Positions 44,130 to 55,986 of a stretch of DNA of 64,000 bases are shown piece after piece. The stretch lies in the NCBI RefSeq assembly GCF_964656455.1, contig NC_135726.1, forward strand, positions 25,183,168 to 25,247,167. Direction: 5' to 3'. The position numbers and the translations under genes were made by a program. This DNA comes from Halichoerus grypus (lineage: Eukaryota; Chordata; Mammalia; Carnivora; Phocidae). Within the stretch, counting starts at the first letter, position 1, and every line of letters starts with the position of its first letter. The notes beneath the pieces were generated by a model. That model worked only from the letters and a program-made list of their open reading frames with translations, ran no database searches and was not told where the DNA came from.

Positions 44130-45690
44130 CTATTTCCAAACTCTCCATTCTGTTATAGTGTTCTATTTGTCTATCTTTATGCCAATAATTATCTTTACTG
44201 TAGCTTTACAAAAGTCTCGCTGCTACCAACACACACACCCCATAGTCTGGGTGCTTAGTGTGGTATATTTCCTCATAAGTACTGCTTAGCTGGCATGCCA
44301 CAAGTTTTGGATGTTGCATTTTCCTTTTCATTCAGTTCAAAATACTTTTTAATATTCCTTTTGATTTCTTCTTTGATCCATGAGTAATTTAGAAGTGTGT
44401 AATTGAGTTACCAAGTTTTGAGGGCTTTCCAGGTATCTTTCTGTCATTGGTTGGTAATTCAATTCCTACATGGTCAGAGAACACACATTGTATGTTTTGA
44501 ATCCTTTTAAATTTATCAGGACTAGTTCTATGGTCCAGAATTTGGTCTAACCTGATAAATGTTCAACAACTCAAAAAAAAAAAAAAAAAAAAAAACTGTT
44601 GTTAGGAGGAGTATTATATAAATGTCAATTAGATCAAGGTGGTTGATTAGTACAATAAGTCTTCCATATCCTTATTGATTTTTAGTCCTCCTTTTCAGTC
44701 GGTTATTGAGGGGAAATATTAAAATACCTAACTATAATTGTGAATTTGTCTAGTTCCCCTTGCAGTTCTACCAGTTTTTACCTCATATATTTTGCAGCTC
44801 TGTTATTAGACGCTTAAACATTTAGGTTGTTATGTCCTCCTAATGAACTGACCCCTTTATCATTATGAAATGACTTTCATTTACCCTGATAATATTCTTT
44901 GCTCTGAATCCTACTTTATCTGATATTAATATAGACAATCTAGCTTTCTTTTGGTTAGTGTTAGCATTGTATATCTTTTTCTATTGTTTTATTTTAAATC
45001 TATTTCTGTCTTTGTAAATTGTGTTTCCTAATAGCAGCATATAATGGGATAATGTTTGCCTATTCAATCTGACAATCTCTGTCTTTTAGGTTTGGGTTTT
45101 TTGTTTTAGCAGTTGCCTTGTGGTTCATTATATATATATTGTATTTATATAAATATTGTATTATATGTATACATATATACATATATACATACATATATAC
45201 ATAAATACATAAATATAAATATACATTTATATATATTGTATCATATATATAGTGCATTTATCAACTCCATATGAAGAATTAAAACCTCACAAGAGTATAC
45301 TTCTATTTCTCTCTACTCAGCCTTTGTCATACATTTCTTTTTTACATGTTACAAATTCCACAATGTACTGTTTTATTTTTGTTTTAAAAATCAATAATCT
45401 TGTAAAGCAATTTTAAAAATAAGGAAATAATCTTGTATATTTATCAATGTAGTTGCCATTTCCAATGCTTTTATTACTTTATGTAAAGTCCTGTTTCCAT
45501 CTAATGTGATTTCCTTTCTCCCTGAAGGACTTCCTTTAGCATTTCTTATAATATAGGTCTGCTGGTAATTAATTATTTCAGCTTCTGTATTTCTGAAAGT
45601 CCTTATTTTACCTTCAATTTTGAAAGATATTTTACTGAACATAAATTCAAAGTTGACAGCTAAATTCTAAGTTATTTTGTTTGTTTGTTT
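44130..45690 (-). mobile_element. old L1 (L1M-like) internal region, antisense, rearranged
   Basis: Plus strand shows the antisense L1 ORF2 pattern: 'atttgtctatctttatgcca', 'atttcttctttgatccatga', 'ggtcagagaacacacattgt', 'tataaatgtcaattagatca', 'ataattgtgaatttgtctag', 'cctttatcattatgaaatga', 'tactttatctgatattaata', 'atttcttataatataggtct'. A 24-bp A run at 44572-44595 and a TA/ATAC repeat at 45128-45245 are embedded. No usable reading frame remains. Confidence 0.75.
45128..45250. repeat. TA/ATAC microsatellite inside old L1
   Basis: About 120 bp of TATATATA, ATACATATATAC and AAATATAAATATAC units. The 65-codon minus frame rich in Y, I, M, V and C across 45060-45257 is an artefact. Confidence 0.9.
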
Positions 45691-46954
45691 TTTATTATTT
45701 AAAGATGATATTATTGGCTCAGAGCATCATGAATGTTCCTCTTGGTCACAGTTTTGTTCTACACTGTTTCATAGGTCAACTGGACCTCCAAGACCAATCA
45801 GCTATGACCATAGAAACAAGTTACAGAGACAAGAAGAATGACAAACTCCATAACAACCCCATCCACAGAGGGGCCTATTTTTTTCTGACAAAAATTCAAA
45901 GCAAAATTGGCTTCCCTCCTTTTTATTTTAAATTACATTTCACTATAGGTAAATAGCATTGAATAAATTTTATGTAACCACTAGTCATTAGATTTCTTAT
46001 TTCTTAATGTTAATATACTGTATTCCAAGATTAAAATAAATAAAAATGCAAACTTATTATTTAACAGAAAATATTTAATTAACATTATGTTTTATTTCCT
46101 GTTTGTTTGAATCAAGCAACTTTGAAGTTGGGAGAGTATACTGGAAATGCTTAAATCACTTAAAATAATTTAGACCTGCTATTAATTTTATATCACAAGT
46201 GAGCAGTTAATGCAGAGTTAGCAAGTTCATCACTGCTTTTAATTAAACTTAAGTTGATTGTAAAGAGAGAATTACTGAGCATTTGAGAGATATATCTAAT
46301 GGCTATATAATTAGATGAAAATTACATAAGAAAGGAATGCCCAATTTAATTTTTGGTATATTAGCTGTATAGGAAATATGGAGATACTTCATTCACATTT
46401 ATCAAAATAGCCTACAGCAAGATAATTACAGATCACTTTTGAAAATAGTGGCATTTAATAGACATATTAATTGATATCAATCTTCCTTCAAATAGCCCAT
46501 TAAGTGGAAAACTCTTACACAGAAAATACTTTATCTATAAAAATCAAAATGCATATCTTTTATTTGCAATGTTAATTGACTCTCACTCATATATTTTCAT
46601 TTATTAAAGTTAAATAATGATTTTCTTTGCTTTCTTGATAATTAAATAGCCATAACAAAGATTCTCAATTAAATCATGATGGTAGCTAACACTCAATTTA
46701 TAACAATAACGATGATATACCAGGTAATCAGAAAAACAAAATCTGAATTCATTATACTGAAATAAGAAAACTATATGACTAAGTTTTGAGGGTATTTAAG
46801 ATTGGGTAAACTTCTAATAACAATTTTTAAAATAATCTCTTTTTGAGGAGGTTGCAATAATTTGATGGAAAATCATATCAGAACTTTTGTCTTATGAAAG
46901 TAACTGGCTGGCTGAGGACTGCTGTTAGGAAAAGTGAACATTTCCATTCAGTTC
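45691..46954. other. AT-rich unannotated interval with a 91-codon frame
   Basis: No recognised repeat over about 1.3 kb. The frame at 45681-45956 (91 codons) has no known motif. It may be chance or a very old exon; I see no splice pattern to decide. The right half is strongly AT-rich. Confidence 0.4.
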
Positions 46955-49112
46955 ACACTACCTACTACATATAGATATTTTGGGTTTGGTTCTAAACCAT
47001 CACAATAAAATGAACAACACAATAAAGTGAGTGAAAGGAACTTTTTGGTTTCTCAGTGCATATAAAAGTGGTTTACACTATACTGTAGGTCTATTAAGTG
47101 TGCAAGAGCTTTATAGCTAAAACAACAATGTATAAACCTAGGCAATTGCTTAAAATAAGACAACATTGGAGTATGCCACATTGATCGACTCTTCCTTTCA
47201 TAAATGATTTCTCTGTAGCATGTGATGCTATTTGATTACATTTTACCCACAGTAGAACCTGTTTCAAAATTGGAGTCAATCCTATCAAATCCTGCCACTT
47301 CTTTACCAACTAAGTTTATGTAATATTCTAAATCCTTTGTTGCCATTCCTACAGTCTTCACAACATCTTCACTGGGGGCAGATTCCATCTCAAGAAACTA
47401 CCCTCTTTGCTCATCCATAAAAAGCAGCTCCTCGTCTGTTAAAGTTTTATCATGAGATTGCAGCAATTCAGTCACATCTGTAGGCTCCACTTCTGATTCT
47501 AGTTCTCTTGCTATTTCTACCACATCTGCATGACTTCCTCCCTGAAGTCTTGCACCCCTCAAAGTCATAGTTGAGAGTTGGAATCGACTTCTTCCAAACT
47601 CCTGTTCATGTTGTTATTTTGACCTCTTCCCATAAACCACAAATGTTCCTCATGGCATCTAGAATGATGAATCCTTTCCGGGAAGTTTTCAATTTACTTT
47701 GCCAAGATCCATCAAAGGAATCACTACCTATAACAGCTATAGTCTTATGAGATGTATTTCTTAAATAATAAGAACTGAAAGTCAAAATGACTCCTTGATC
47801 CACAGGCTACAGAATGAATGTCATATTAGCAGCCATGAAAACAACATTAATTTCGTTGTACATCTCCATCAAAGCTCTTGGGTGACTAGGTGCATTGTCA
47901 ATAAACAGTAATATTTTTAAAGTAATCTTTTTTTCTGAGCAGGTCTCAACAGTGGGCTTAAAATAGTCAGTAAACCATGTTATAAACAGACGTGCTGTCA
48001 TCTGAGCTTTGTTTTTCCATTTATAGACACAGGCATGGTCAATTTAGCATAATTCTTAAGGACCCTAGAATTTTTGGAATGGTAAATGAGCACTGGCTTC
48101 AACTTCAAGTCACCAGCTACATTAGCCCCTTAGAGAATCAGCTTGTCCTTTGAAGCCAGGTTTTGACTTCTCTTCTCTAGCTGTGAAAGTCTTCTAGAAG
48201 GCTGTTTCATCGACATTGAAAATCTGTTTAGTGTTGTGGCCTTCATTAACTATCTTGGCTAGATCTTCTGGATAACTTGCTGCAGCATTTCCATCAGTTC
48301 TTGCTGCTTCACTTGCACTTTTATGTTTTCCTTAACCCTCATGAACCAACCTCTGCTGGTTTCAAACTTCTCTTCTGCAGCTTCCTCACCTGTCTCAGCC
48401 TTCAGAAAATTAAATAGAGTTAGGGTCTTGCTCTGGATCAGGCTTTGGTTTAAGGGAATCCTGTGGCTGGTTTAAGCTTCTCTTCAGACCACCCAAACTT
48501 TCTCCATACCAGCAGCAAAGCTGTTTCACTTTCTTATCATTTGTGTGTTCACTAGAGTAGCACTTTTTATTTCCTTCAGGAACTTCTCCTTTGCATTCAC
48601 ACCTTGGCTGTTTGGCACAAGAGGCCTACCTTTTGGCCTATTTTGGCTTCTAACATGCCTTTCTCACTAAGCTTAATCATTTCTAGTTTTTGATTCAAAG
48701 TGAGATACATACGGCTCTTCCTTCCACTTGAACACTTAGAGGCCACTGTAGGGTTATTAACTGGTCTAACTTCAACACTGTTGGGTCAGGGGATAGGGAG
48801 CCCCCAGGGAAGGGAAATATAGAGAACAGCCGTTTCATGGAGCTGTCAGAACACACATTTATCGATTAAATTTGCTGTCTTATATGGGCGTAAGTCATGG
48901 CGCCCCAAAACAATTAGAATAGTAACATCAGATATCACTGATCAGAGAGGACCATAACAAATGTAATAACAATGAAAAAGCTTGAAATATTGCGAGAATT
49001 ACCAAAATGTGACACGGAGACACAAAGTGAACAAATGCTGTTGGGAAAAAAAACGGTGCCAATAGCCTTGCTTGACACGGGGTTACCATAAACCTTCAAT
49101 TTGTAAAAATGC
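46955..49112 (-). mobile_element. Tigger1-like DNA transposon (pogo/Tc1-mariner)
   Basis: A 2.16-kb minus-strand copy. Its right terminal region is visible as 'gggtttggttctaaaccatc' and 'acaataaaatgaacaaca' near 46981-47020 (decayed terminal inverted repeat). The left end is truncated near 49112, where L1 sequence begins, so about the last 50 bp of that terminus are missing. It holds a mutated transposase (listed separately) and 5' leader sequence to 'aaaccttcaatttgtaaaaa'. Immobile. Confidence 0.92.
47141..48746 (-). pseudogene. Tigger1-type transposase pseudogene (DDD nuclease)
   Basis: The start codon, by position, is the GTG at 48746-48744 in place of ATG. The three catalytic Asp positions of pogo-type transposases are still readable: NVDETAF (codon 48211-48209), [14 protein letters not shown] (47899-47897) and DQG (47800-47798). 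An in-frame TAG at 47809-47807 replaces a Gln codon just before DQG, the Met there is Val, and other breaks follow. A deletion near 47140 removes the C-terminus and normal stop. Open pieces at 48001-47807, 47803-47606 and 47309-47094 belong to it. Not a functional gene. Confidence 0.9.
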
Positions 49113-49963
49113 AACACAGTGTACAAAACAGCAATATTAACTCTCGTCACCATGCTGTACCTGAGATCTCCAGGCTTACTCATCTTATAACTGAAAGTTT
49201 GTACCCATCTCCCCGCTTCCCCCACCCACCCCAGGCCATGATAACCACTATTCAACTCCCTGCTTCCGTGAGTTTAACTGTTTTAGATTCCACATATAAG
49301 TGAGATCATGTAGTACTTTTCTTTCTGTGTCTGGGTGATTTCACTTAGCATTATGTCTTCCAGAATCATCCATGTTCTCACAAATGAAAGAATTTCTTCC
49401 TTGTTTATGGCTGAATAGTATTCCATTGTGTACATATATACTACATTTCCTTTATCCATTCATCTGTTGATGGACACTTAGATTGTTTCCATATCTGAGC
49501 TACTATAAATAACACTGCAACAAACATGAGGCTGCAGATATCTCATGAAAATAGAGACCTTATTTCCTTTGGATATATACCCAGAAGTGGTATTACTGGG
49601 TCATCTGATAGTTCAGTTTTTAATTTTTTGAGGAGCATCCATAATGTTTCCATGATAGTGGTTATCACTGGACATTGCACCAACAGTACACAAGGCTTCC
49701 CTTTACTCGGCATCTCACCAACGCTCGTCTTTTCTCTTTTTGGTAATGGCTATCCTAACAAGGGTGAGGTGATATCACACTGTGGTTTTGATTTGCATTT
49801 CCCTGATGATGAGTGATGTCGAGCACCTTTTCATATACCTGCTGGCCATTTGCAGGTCTTCTTTGGAGAAATGTCTCTTCAGGTCCTTAGTCCTTTTTTT
49901 TTTTTAGCTGAGGTATTTATTTTTCTGCTGTCACGTTGTTTGAATTCCTCTTTCTTAGTCTTT
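49113..49963 (-). mobile_element. L1 (L1M-like) 3' half, antisense, abutting Tigger1
   Basis: Antisense L1 blocks: 'caccatgctgtacctgagat', 'ataaccactattcaactccc', 'tagattccacatataagtga', 'gctgaatagtattccattgt', 'ctgttgatggacacttagat', 'gtggtattactgggtcatct', 'tgtggttttgatttgcattt', 'tcttcaggtccttagtcctt'. Frames at 49109-49303, 49526-49816 and 48935-49255 are within it or straddle the boundary. No complete coding domain. Confidence 0.88.
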
Positions 49964-50046
49964 TCTACTCTACATGTAATACTGCATATAAAAGCTGAGT
50001 TTTTAAGTTTTAAGAATAAAATAAAAGGTTAAAATATTTTTTAAAA

Positions 50047-50264
50047 CTCTCTTACTGGGGCGCCTTGGTGGCTCAGTCGGTTAAGCATCTGCCTTCGACT
50101 TAAGTCATGATCCCAGGGTCCTGGGATCGAGCCCTACATTGAGCTCCATGCTCAGCCAGGAGTCTGTTTCTCCCTTTCCCGCGGCTGCTCCCCCTGCTGT
50201 GCGCTCTCTCGCTTTCAAATAAATAAATAAAATCTTAAAAAAAAAAAAAAAAAGCTCTCTTACT
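50047..50264 (+). mobile_element. SINEC element with TSD
   Basis: GGGGCGCCTTGGTGGCTCAG at 50057 to the A tail at 50253. Exact duplication CTCTCTTACT at 50047-50056 and 50255-50264. It carries an unusual GCGGCTGCTCCCCCTGCTG in the CT-rich middle and has TTGG where most copies have TGGG in the head. Confidence 0.95.
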
Positions 50265-50714
50265 AAAAGCAGAAGATGAGGATAATTGATAGCTAGAGTT
50301 GTACTTCATCTTGAAAAACCACCCTCTATCCAACTCAGCATCAGGCTCCTTGGTGCTTGGCTTTTCTAGTATCCTATGAGGCCAAGTTAACACAAGCTTC
50401 CTCACAAAATCCTCACTACACCAGTAATGTAAGTGCATAGCTGTTCCTTCCAACCAAATGGTGTTAACACAATGAGATCCCCCTTTTTGATCAGGACAGT
50501 AACAAATATTTGTGTGATTCTAGGTAATGCCCAAGCATGATTATATGCAGTATACAAGACAATTCATATACTCTCAGTAGGAACGAAAATTGTTCCACTT
50601 TCCTGAACAGAAATTTTAATTGTAGTAAGTTATCCAAAAATTATAACTAAGATTAGGTGGAAAGATTGAGTGAAGAAATCTTTCAGAGATTTGTATATAA
50701 AATCCCCATAATAA
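50265..50714. other. unannotated interval
   Basis: About 450 bp with no recognised repeat or gene. A 72-codon minus frame overlaps the SINE tail. Confidence 0.3.
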
Positions 50715-51178
50715 AAGATTGGTAAAATAAATTGTCATGTGATAGATTTCTATAGATTCAGTAAAAGTAGTGTTATAAAATAATTTTATTGGTCTAGAAA
50801 TATGAAAATGAAGTATTAAATGAACAAAAGATATAACATAACAAAAAATTATAATAATATGTATGGTTCCCTTAATTAGAAATAAAATGTGTATCTTAAA
50901 TATCTATATGCAAATACATAATCTAGATAAGTACTCAGACCAACATATTCAAAGTAGTCATCTCTTGGTGAAATTGTGGGTGATTACATTTCTTTATTTT
51001 CTTCATGTCTAAATTTTCTAAATTTCTTCTCTAAACATGTTTAACTTGTATAATCAGAACAAATTAAAGTTTAGAAATATGAAAGCAATGATTGTCCCTG
51101 GGTGTTTAGGATTATGCTTTTCCCTTACTTCTCTATAATAAACAAGTATTACTTTTATAATCGAAAAATAAATTGTAT
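50715..51178 (+). mobile_element. ancient L1 (L1ME-like) 3' end, possibly doubled
   Basis: 'gtgattacatttctttattt' with 'ttctaaatttcttctctaaa' and 'ttgtataatcagaacaaatt' is one L1ME-style tail; a second, 'attatgcttttcccttactt' with 'aacaagtattacttttataa', follows within about 100 bp. This suggests two tails in tandem. Very old and AT-rich. Confidence 0.5.
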
Positions 51179-52205
51179 TTTTAAAAGAACGGCATAAGTA
51201 TAATGTAAAATGAGGGAATAAGTTTGATTCCACAAGAGACTTTATCAGGATTATAATACACTGTTGAGAGATCCTGCATGAGCCATTCCAATGTTAAACA
51301 TACCACTGTAGAAACAATTTTCCGCCCAAAATTAGTACAATATAAGCTGGTTCGGTGGCAAGGATTTCCAATTACAAATTGATATTCATTGCCTTTGTAA
51401 TATACAAAGGTAATTTTCCTCTTCGGATATGAAAAACAAATCCTGAGCTATGTTACAGTAAACCCACCAGTGCTAGGATAACTGCCAGGAATTGCCATTT
51501 GCCATCCTCACTGGATAAATCATTCTCTCTAGAAAGCCAGAAGTTGGGTAGTAATTCAAATATTGTCAATATATGTAACTATATTGTTGCTAACATCATC
51601 AACAGAGAGTATGTTTGCTATATGGCAATATGTAATGTGAAAGCATTCATTTAACAAGCAAGAAAAATACTTGTTTTGGATGACTACACAAGTACTTTTA
51701 GTGTTATAAGACCAATCAAGGCTTTCTAACAGACAGACTTTCTAGAACTTCCAGTCCCTTACCATGGTTTTAATACAGGGTATTACTTATTCACTTATTT
51801 ATGTTTCTTTATATAGGAGTCAAAAAAAAAATCTAACATTGTGTCTGTACTAAATACATCTAGTTTTTCTCCACAGAATCTCACAAATTTATCCCCCTAC
51901 ATGTTTATTCTTTTTCAGGCTCCAAGTTTCATGGATCCAATTCATCCCCAGTCATTTCGATGTCAGGGTTAGATTAATTCTCAATTAAAGGATATTTCTC
52001 AGTAGACTGATGTCATGGGTTTGATTCTCCAAAGTCAGTTAGTACTGCTTGATTTGAGGCTAATAGACTGGTCTTATAATCGTGGCCATCCATTTCACAA
52101 ATGGTGACAGTGACAAAGTGACTAAGAAAAAGGGTATTGACAAATCAAAACTAGCTTTTCCCAACTTACTGAAAATAAAAAGCAGCACAACACCTTGAAC
52201 ATGGC
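51179..52205. other. repeat-poor unannotated interval
   Basis: About 1 kb with no repeat I recognise, one of the quiet stretches of the window. A short inverted repeat-like pairing around 51398-51410 ('cctttgtaatatacaaagg') is listed in the findings. Confidence 0.4.
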
Positions 52206-52332
52206 AGTCATTCATTCATTCAACAAACACTGAGACCTAGCATGTACCAAGCACTCTTAGAAGTTCTAGAAATACACAAGTAAATATAACAATGTCACTG
52301 CCTTCATGGAGCTCTTATTTTGGAATTGGCTC
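52206..52332 (-). mobile_element. LINE L2 3' end (antisense)
   Basis: 'gtcattcattcattcaacaa', 'cctagcatgtaccaagcact' and 'ctgccttcatggagctctta' match the antisense L2 terminus. Confidence 0.7.
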
Positions 52333-53465
52333 TAAATGTTGTAGATCAGATTGTCAGAATCCTTAACCCCTACCCCAAGGCAAGAATTCTCTAACTGCTC
52401 AATTAATTCTTAGTGGATTTTTCAAATACCTCAGGGGCACCCAAAAGAGACATGATGAGGGTCCCCATACCCCCTCCTCTCCATTCTCCAGCATCCAAAC
52501 ATCTAAAAACTACCTGTTTCAAGCAGGGGAACAACTTCATTTTAAGTTCAACATATCAGAGTTCTGCATAAGATTTCATTTGCCAATTAGATTCCATTTG
52601 AAGGGAAAAAAAACAAAGGACATCGATAGGGGGAAAAAAAGCAAAGACCCCAATGACTAAGATATCCTAATGGCCCTCCAAAGAATCAGATGTCACTCAG
52701 GCCACAGTCTCACTGCTTTCTGAGCTGCAGAACTTCCTAGAGGATGTAGCCCTGTGTCTGCACAGACAATAGGAACTTCTAAAAACTAGAGACTCACTGA
52801 TTCCAACACATGTCAGCGTAGTGCCCAGGCACCTAGTGCATTCATAAAGTTGACCCACTTTGACCCACACAAAACGGCTCCCTGACTTCTAATTCTACTC
52901 ACTTCTATAATGTAGAGAAGTTTGTCACTGCTATCATTATTCATTTTGCTTCCAAACTAAACATCTTTCCTTTTTTTTATCATGTTGTTTTTTTCATCAT
53001 GATAAGCATACTCTTTAATCCCCATCCCCTCCACACTGACCATCTCTTCTGCACTGCTTCAACTCATATCACCCTCATCTCTTTTTCCAACCACTAACAT
53101 GAATAGATTCATGAAGATGCAATCTGATAGCACACTTCTCATCCTTCTCCAGGTATCTCTGATGCTGTGCTCAACACTTATGCAGGAACAACCTGGGATG
53201 CACCTTCCTACCCCTTGTTACTTCAGACAGGGGTTTTGAGATACTCATTAAGATTTTCAAAAGGCCCCAAAAAACCAGCTGTCCTGTATCCTTAGCAAAG
53301 TTGGTTACACATCCTTGTATTAACAGTCCATCTTGCCCTGTTCTGCTACCTCGATTCCTCATACCTGTTCTCTGGGACCACATTCTTAAATTAACAATGT
53401 GCAAATAAGCCTTTGACTTTGGCTTTGATTTGGGGGAAGGGTGGCTTCTCTGTTGTCTTAGAAGG
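52333..53465. other. unannotated interval
   Basis: About 1.1 kb with no recognised repeat. A (CCACC)-type run and the TGACGTCA-like start of an L1 5' end begin at the right edge. Confidence 0.35.
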
Positions 53466-53985
53466 CAGCTTGAAAAGTGACGTCAGCAAGATGGCATTCT
53501 AGGAGGTCTCGATGCTTCCCCACGCCCACCCCCACCCCCACTGCAAAAACAATGATTAAACAACTACCGACCAGTGAAAATAGCTATGGGAGAACTCTGG
53601 AGTAGGAAGAAGAGGCAGCAACAACTGGATATGAAAAAGCCTAGGAAGCATTTTACCTGCATCACCCCATCTCCTAGTCTAACACTTATCTTCTCCCCTC
53701 CATGGGGGATAAAGAAAGTGAGACCCCCAAAAGACTCCACCACCACGGGCCCAAGCAGCCCTCACCATGGCTCTGGACACCCACAGTCTTGGCCACCTAG
53801 GAACCCAGCAGTGTTTGCTGACACTGACATCGCTGACAGAGCTACCTGGATTCTACCCTGCTGTGCCACTCCCCCAAAGCCAGAGATGACGCACTTCACA
53901 CAGCTGGTGCCCTTGCATCCACCTGCAGGACAAGGTGTTTCCTACTGAAGCCCTTCCTTTAAGGCAAAAAGAGGTGACTGCTCCT
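53466..53985 (+). mobile_element. L1 5'-UTR-like segment
   Basis: Starts 'aagtgacgtcagcaagatgg' and 'cattctaggaggtctcgatg', the usual opening of L1M 5' UTRs, then a CCACGCCCACCCCCACC run, 'actaccgaccagtgaaaata' and 'caccacgggcccaagcagcc'. The 124-codon frame at 53574-53948 reads through it and has no ORF1 motif. Assignment rests on remembered family pattern. Confidence 0.5.
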
Positions 53986-54740
53986 TAAATGCACACAGTA
54001 TAGAAGTTCTTCAAAAAATTAAAAATAGAAAGGCGATATGATCCAGCATCCCACTTGTGGGTATTTATCCAAAGGTACCAAAATCAGGATATTGAAAAGA
54101 TAACTGCACCCCCATGTTCATTATAACATTATTCACAATAAATGACTTATGGAAACAACCTAAATGTTCATCACTGGATGAACAGATAAAGAAAATGTGG
54201 TATAGACATACAATGGAATATCATTCAGCTTTTAAAATGAAGGAAATCTGCCATTTGTTACAGTATGGATGAACCTTGAAGCATTATGCTAAGTGAAATA
54301 AGCCAGACTCAGAATGACAATACTGCATAATCTCATTCATATGTGGAATCTAAAAAAGCCAAATTTATAGAAGCAGAGAGCAGACTGACGGTTACCAGGG
54401 GCTGGTGGGAAGGAGAAAAGGGGAGATGTTGGTCAAAGGGTACAAACTTTCAGTTATAAGATGAGGAAGTTCTTGGGATCTAATGTACAGCATGGTGACT
54501 ATAATTAACAATACTGTACTCTATACTTGAACCTTGCTAATAGGGTAGATCTCCAATGATCTCATCACACACACAAAAAAGAAGATGTAACTGAGATGAT
54601 GAATATGGTTAATTAGCTTGATTGTGATGATTATTTCACAATGTATACATATATAAATTACCAAGTTATTCCCCATAAATATATACAATTTTTAATTGCC
54701 AATTATACCTCAATAAAGCTGGAAAGAAAAAAAAAAGATG
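53986..54740 (+). mobile_element. L1 (L1M-like) 3' end
   Basis: Sense L1 end: 'aagttcttcaaaaaattaaa', 'gtgggtatttatccaaaggt', 'acccccatgttcattataac', 'aatggaatatcattcagctt', 'tgctaagtgaaataagccag', 'atgtacagcatggtgactat', 'caattatacctcaataaagc', then an A tail. The ORF2 tail is broken by stops. It directly follows the 5'-UTR-like segment. Confidence 0.9.
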
Positions 54741-54847
54741 ATGTAGAGAATATAAGTAGTACTGTGCAGACCCAGGTTTCAACCTTAGTTTACAACTAGT
54801 TAGCTGCAGGACTTTGCACAAGGCTCATAATCCAGGCACCTTTTAAG

Positions 54848-55063
54848 AAGTATGAGGAATAGAGGTGCCTGGGTGGCTCAGTTGGTTAAGTGTCTGACTC
54901 TTGATTTCAGCTCAGGTCATGAACTCCGGGTCATGAGATTGAGCCCCAAGTCGGGCTCCTTGTTCAGCAGGGAGCCTACTTGAGATTCTCTCTCTCTCCC
55001 TTTTCCCCTCCCCACTGCTCACAAAGTCTCTCTCCCTCTTAAAAAAAAAAAGTATGAAAAATA
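54848..55063 (+). mobile_element. SINEC element, older subtype, with TSD
   Basis: Head GGTGCCTGGGTGGCTCAGTT at 54864, with TGTCTGACTCTTGATTTCAG and TACTTGAGATTCTCTCTCTC marking the older subtype. Flanks AAGTATGAGGAATA (54848-54861) and AAGTATGAAAAATA (55050-55063) match at 12 of 14. Confidence 0.93.
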
Positions 55064-55550
55064 AATAAGGTAATATAGTTGTTAGCTTCCAGACACTCAG
55101 ACTCCCCTCCCAACCCACAGCCATTTTCAGCACCTTGTAGACTCCCAGAAGATAAGTAGTAATAAAGGAGAAATCAAAACATACAAAATATTCTCTTATA
55201 AACGGTGTTTCCTCTTTTTTCCCCAGAAGTTTACTTGTTTATTTTAGAGGCTTTTCCCCTTTAGAATTAGATATTCTAATATCTAAAACCTTTCAGATAA
55301 TGTTAGTTCCAAGTAGTTACTATTTTAAGAACCTTTTAGATTCTGCAATTCGGGTCCTTTTAATTTTTCAATGAAATTACCAGGGCTTGGTAGTAACCCT
55401 TTCAAGAAGATAGGTAAAGCAAGAAGTGAATAGAAAGAAGTCAGCAGGAAAATAGAAGGGTTGCTGAGAGTCACTGAGGTCCCAGCTGCTACTAGGTTGC
55501 TGGTGAATTCTGGTAAATTCAATCAATAAAGTTCTAAGAATGTGCCTTCT
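55064..55550. other. unannotated interval
   Basis: No recognised repeat or gene across about 490 bp. Confidence 0.3.
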
Positions 55551-55690
55551 CTGATCCTACCAAAGCACACTTCACTGGCTTCCTATTCTTAACCAGATCA
55601 TAAGTAGCTCTTAGCACACTGAAATTTCATTGTTTATTTCCTTGTCCATATCATTCATGAGAAAACTCTGTAAAACATAGGGACCTTCTG
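55551..55690 (+). mobile_element. possible LINE L2 fragment
   Basis: 'gcacacttcactggcttcct', 'attcttaaccagatcataag' and 'ttgtttatttccttgtccat' resemble a diverged sense L2 piece. Weak. Confidence 0.35.
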
Positions 55691-55986
55691 CCCGGAATGG
55701 GGGCGTTCAGATATCCAATATTTTGCATATACTTTCAGGAAGTTCATTTTCCTAGATTAAGAATCTCTGTATTTGACTCTGAGCATCTTGACAGAGGTGT
55801 TCAAATCATGTTAAACTCCCTGTCTCCAATGCCCAATTCCTAATACATAGAATCTATTCAGAAGTATTACTAGGAAAATTAATGAAGAAATGTTTTTCAA
55901 CTTGGGAAAAGAACTGAATAAATCATACAAGGGCTAAGGTTTGGCAGAGCAGGAATCATGAATAAACAAAGGGATGAGGAGGTGTC

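Noticed and set aside
45681..45956. 91-codon plus frame not inside a named repeat
   Set aside because: No known motif, no defensible splice or promoter context, and AT-rich codon use; kept only as a note in the interval.
53574..53948. 124-codon plus-strand open frame, proline-rich
   Set aside because: It covers an L1 5'-UTR-like segment, shares bases with an opposite-strand frame and has no ORF1 coiled-coil or RRM pattern.
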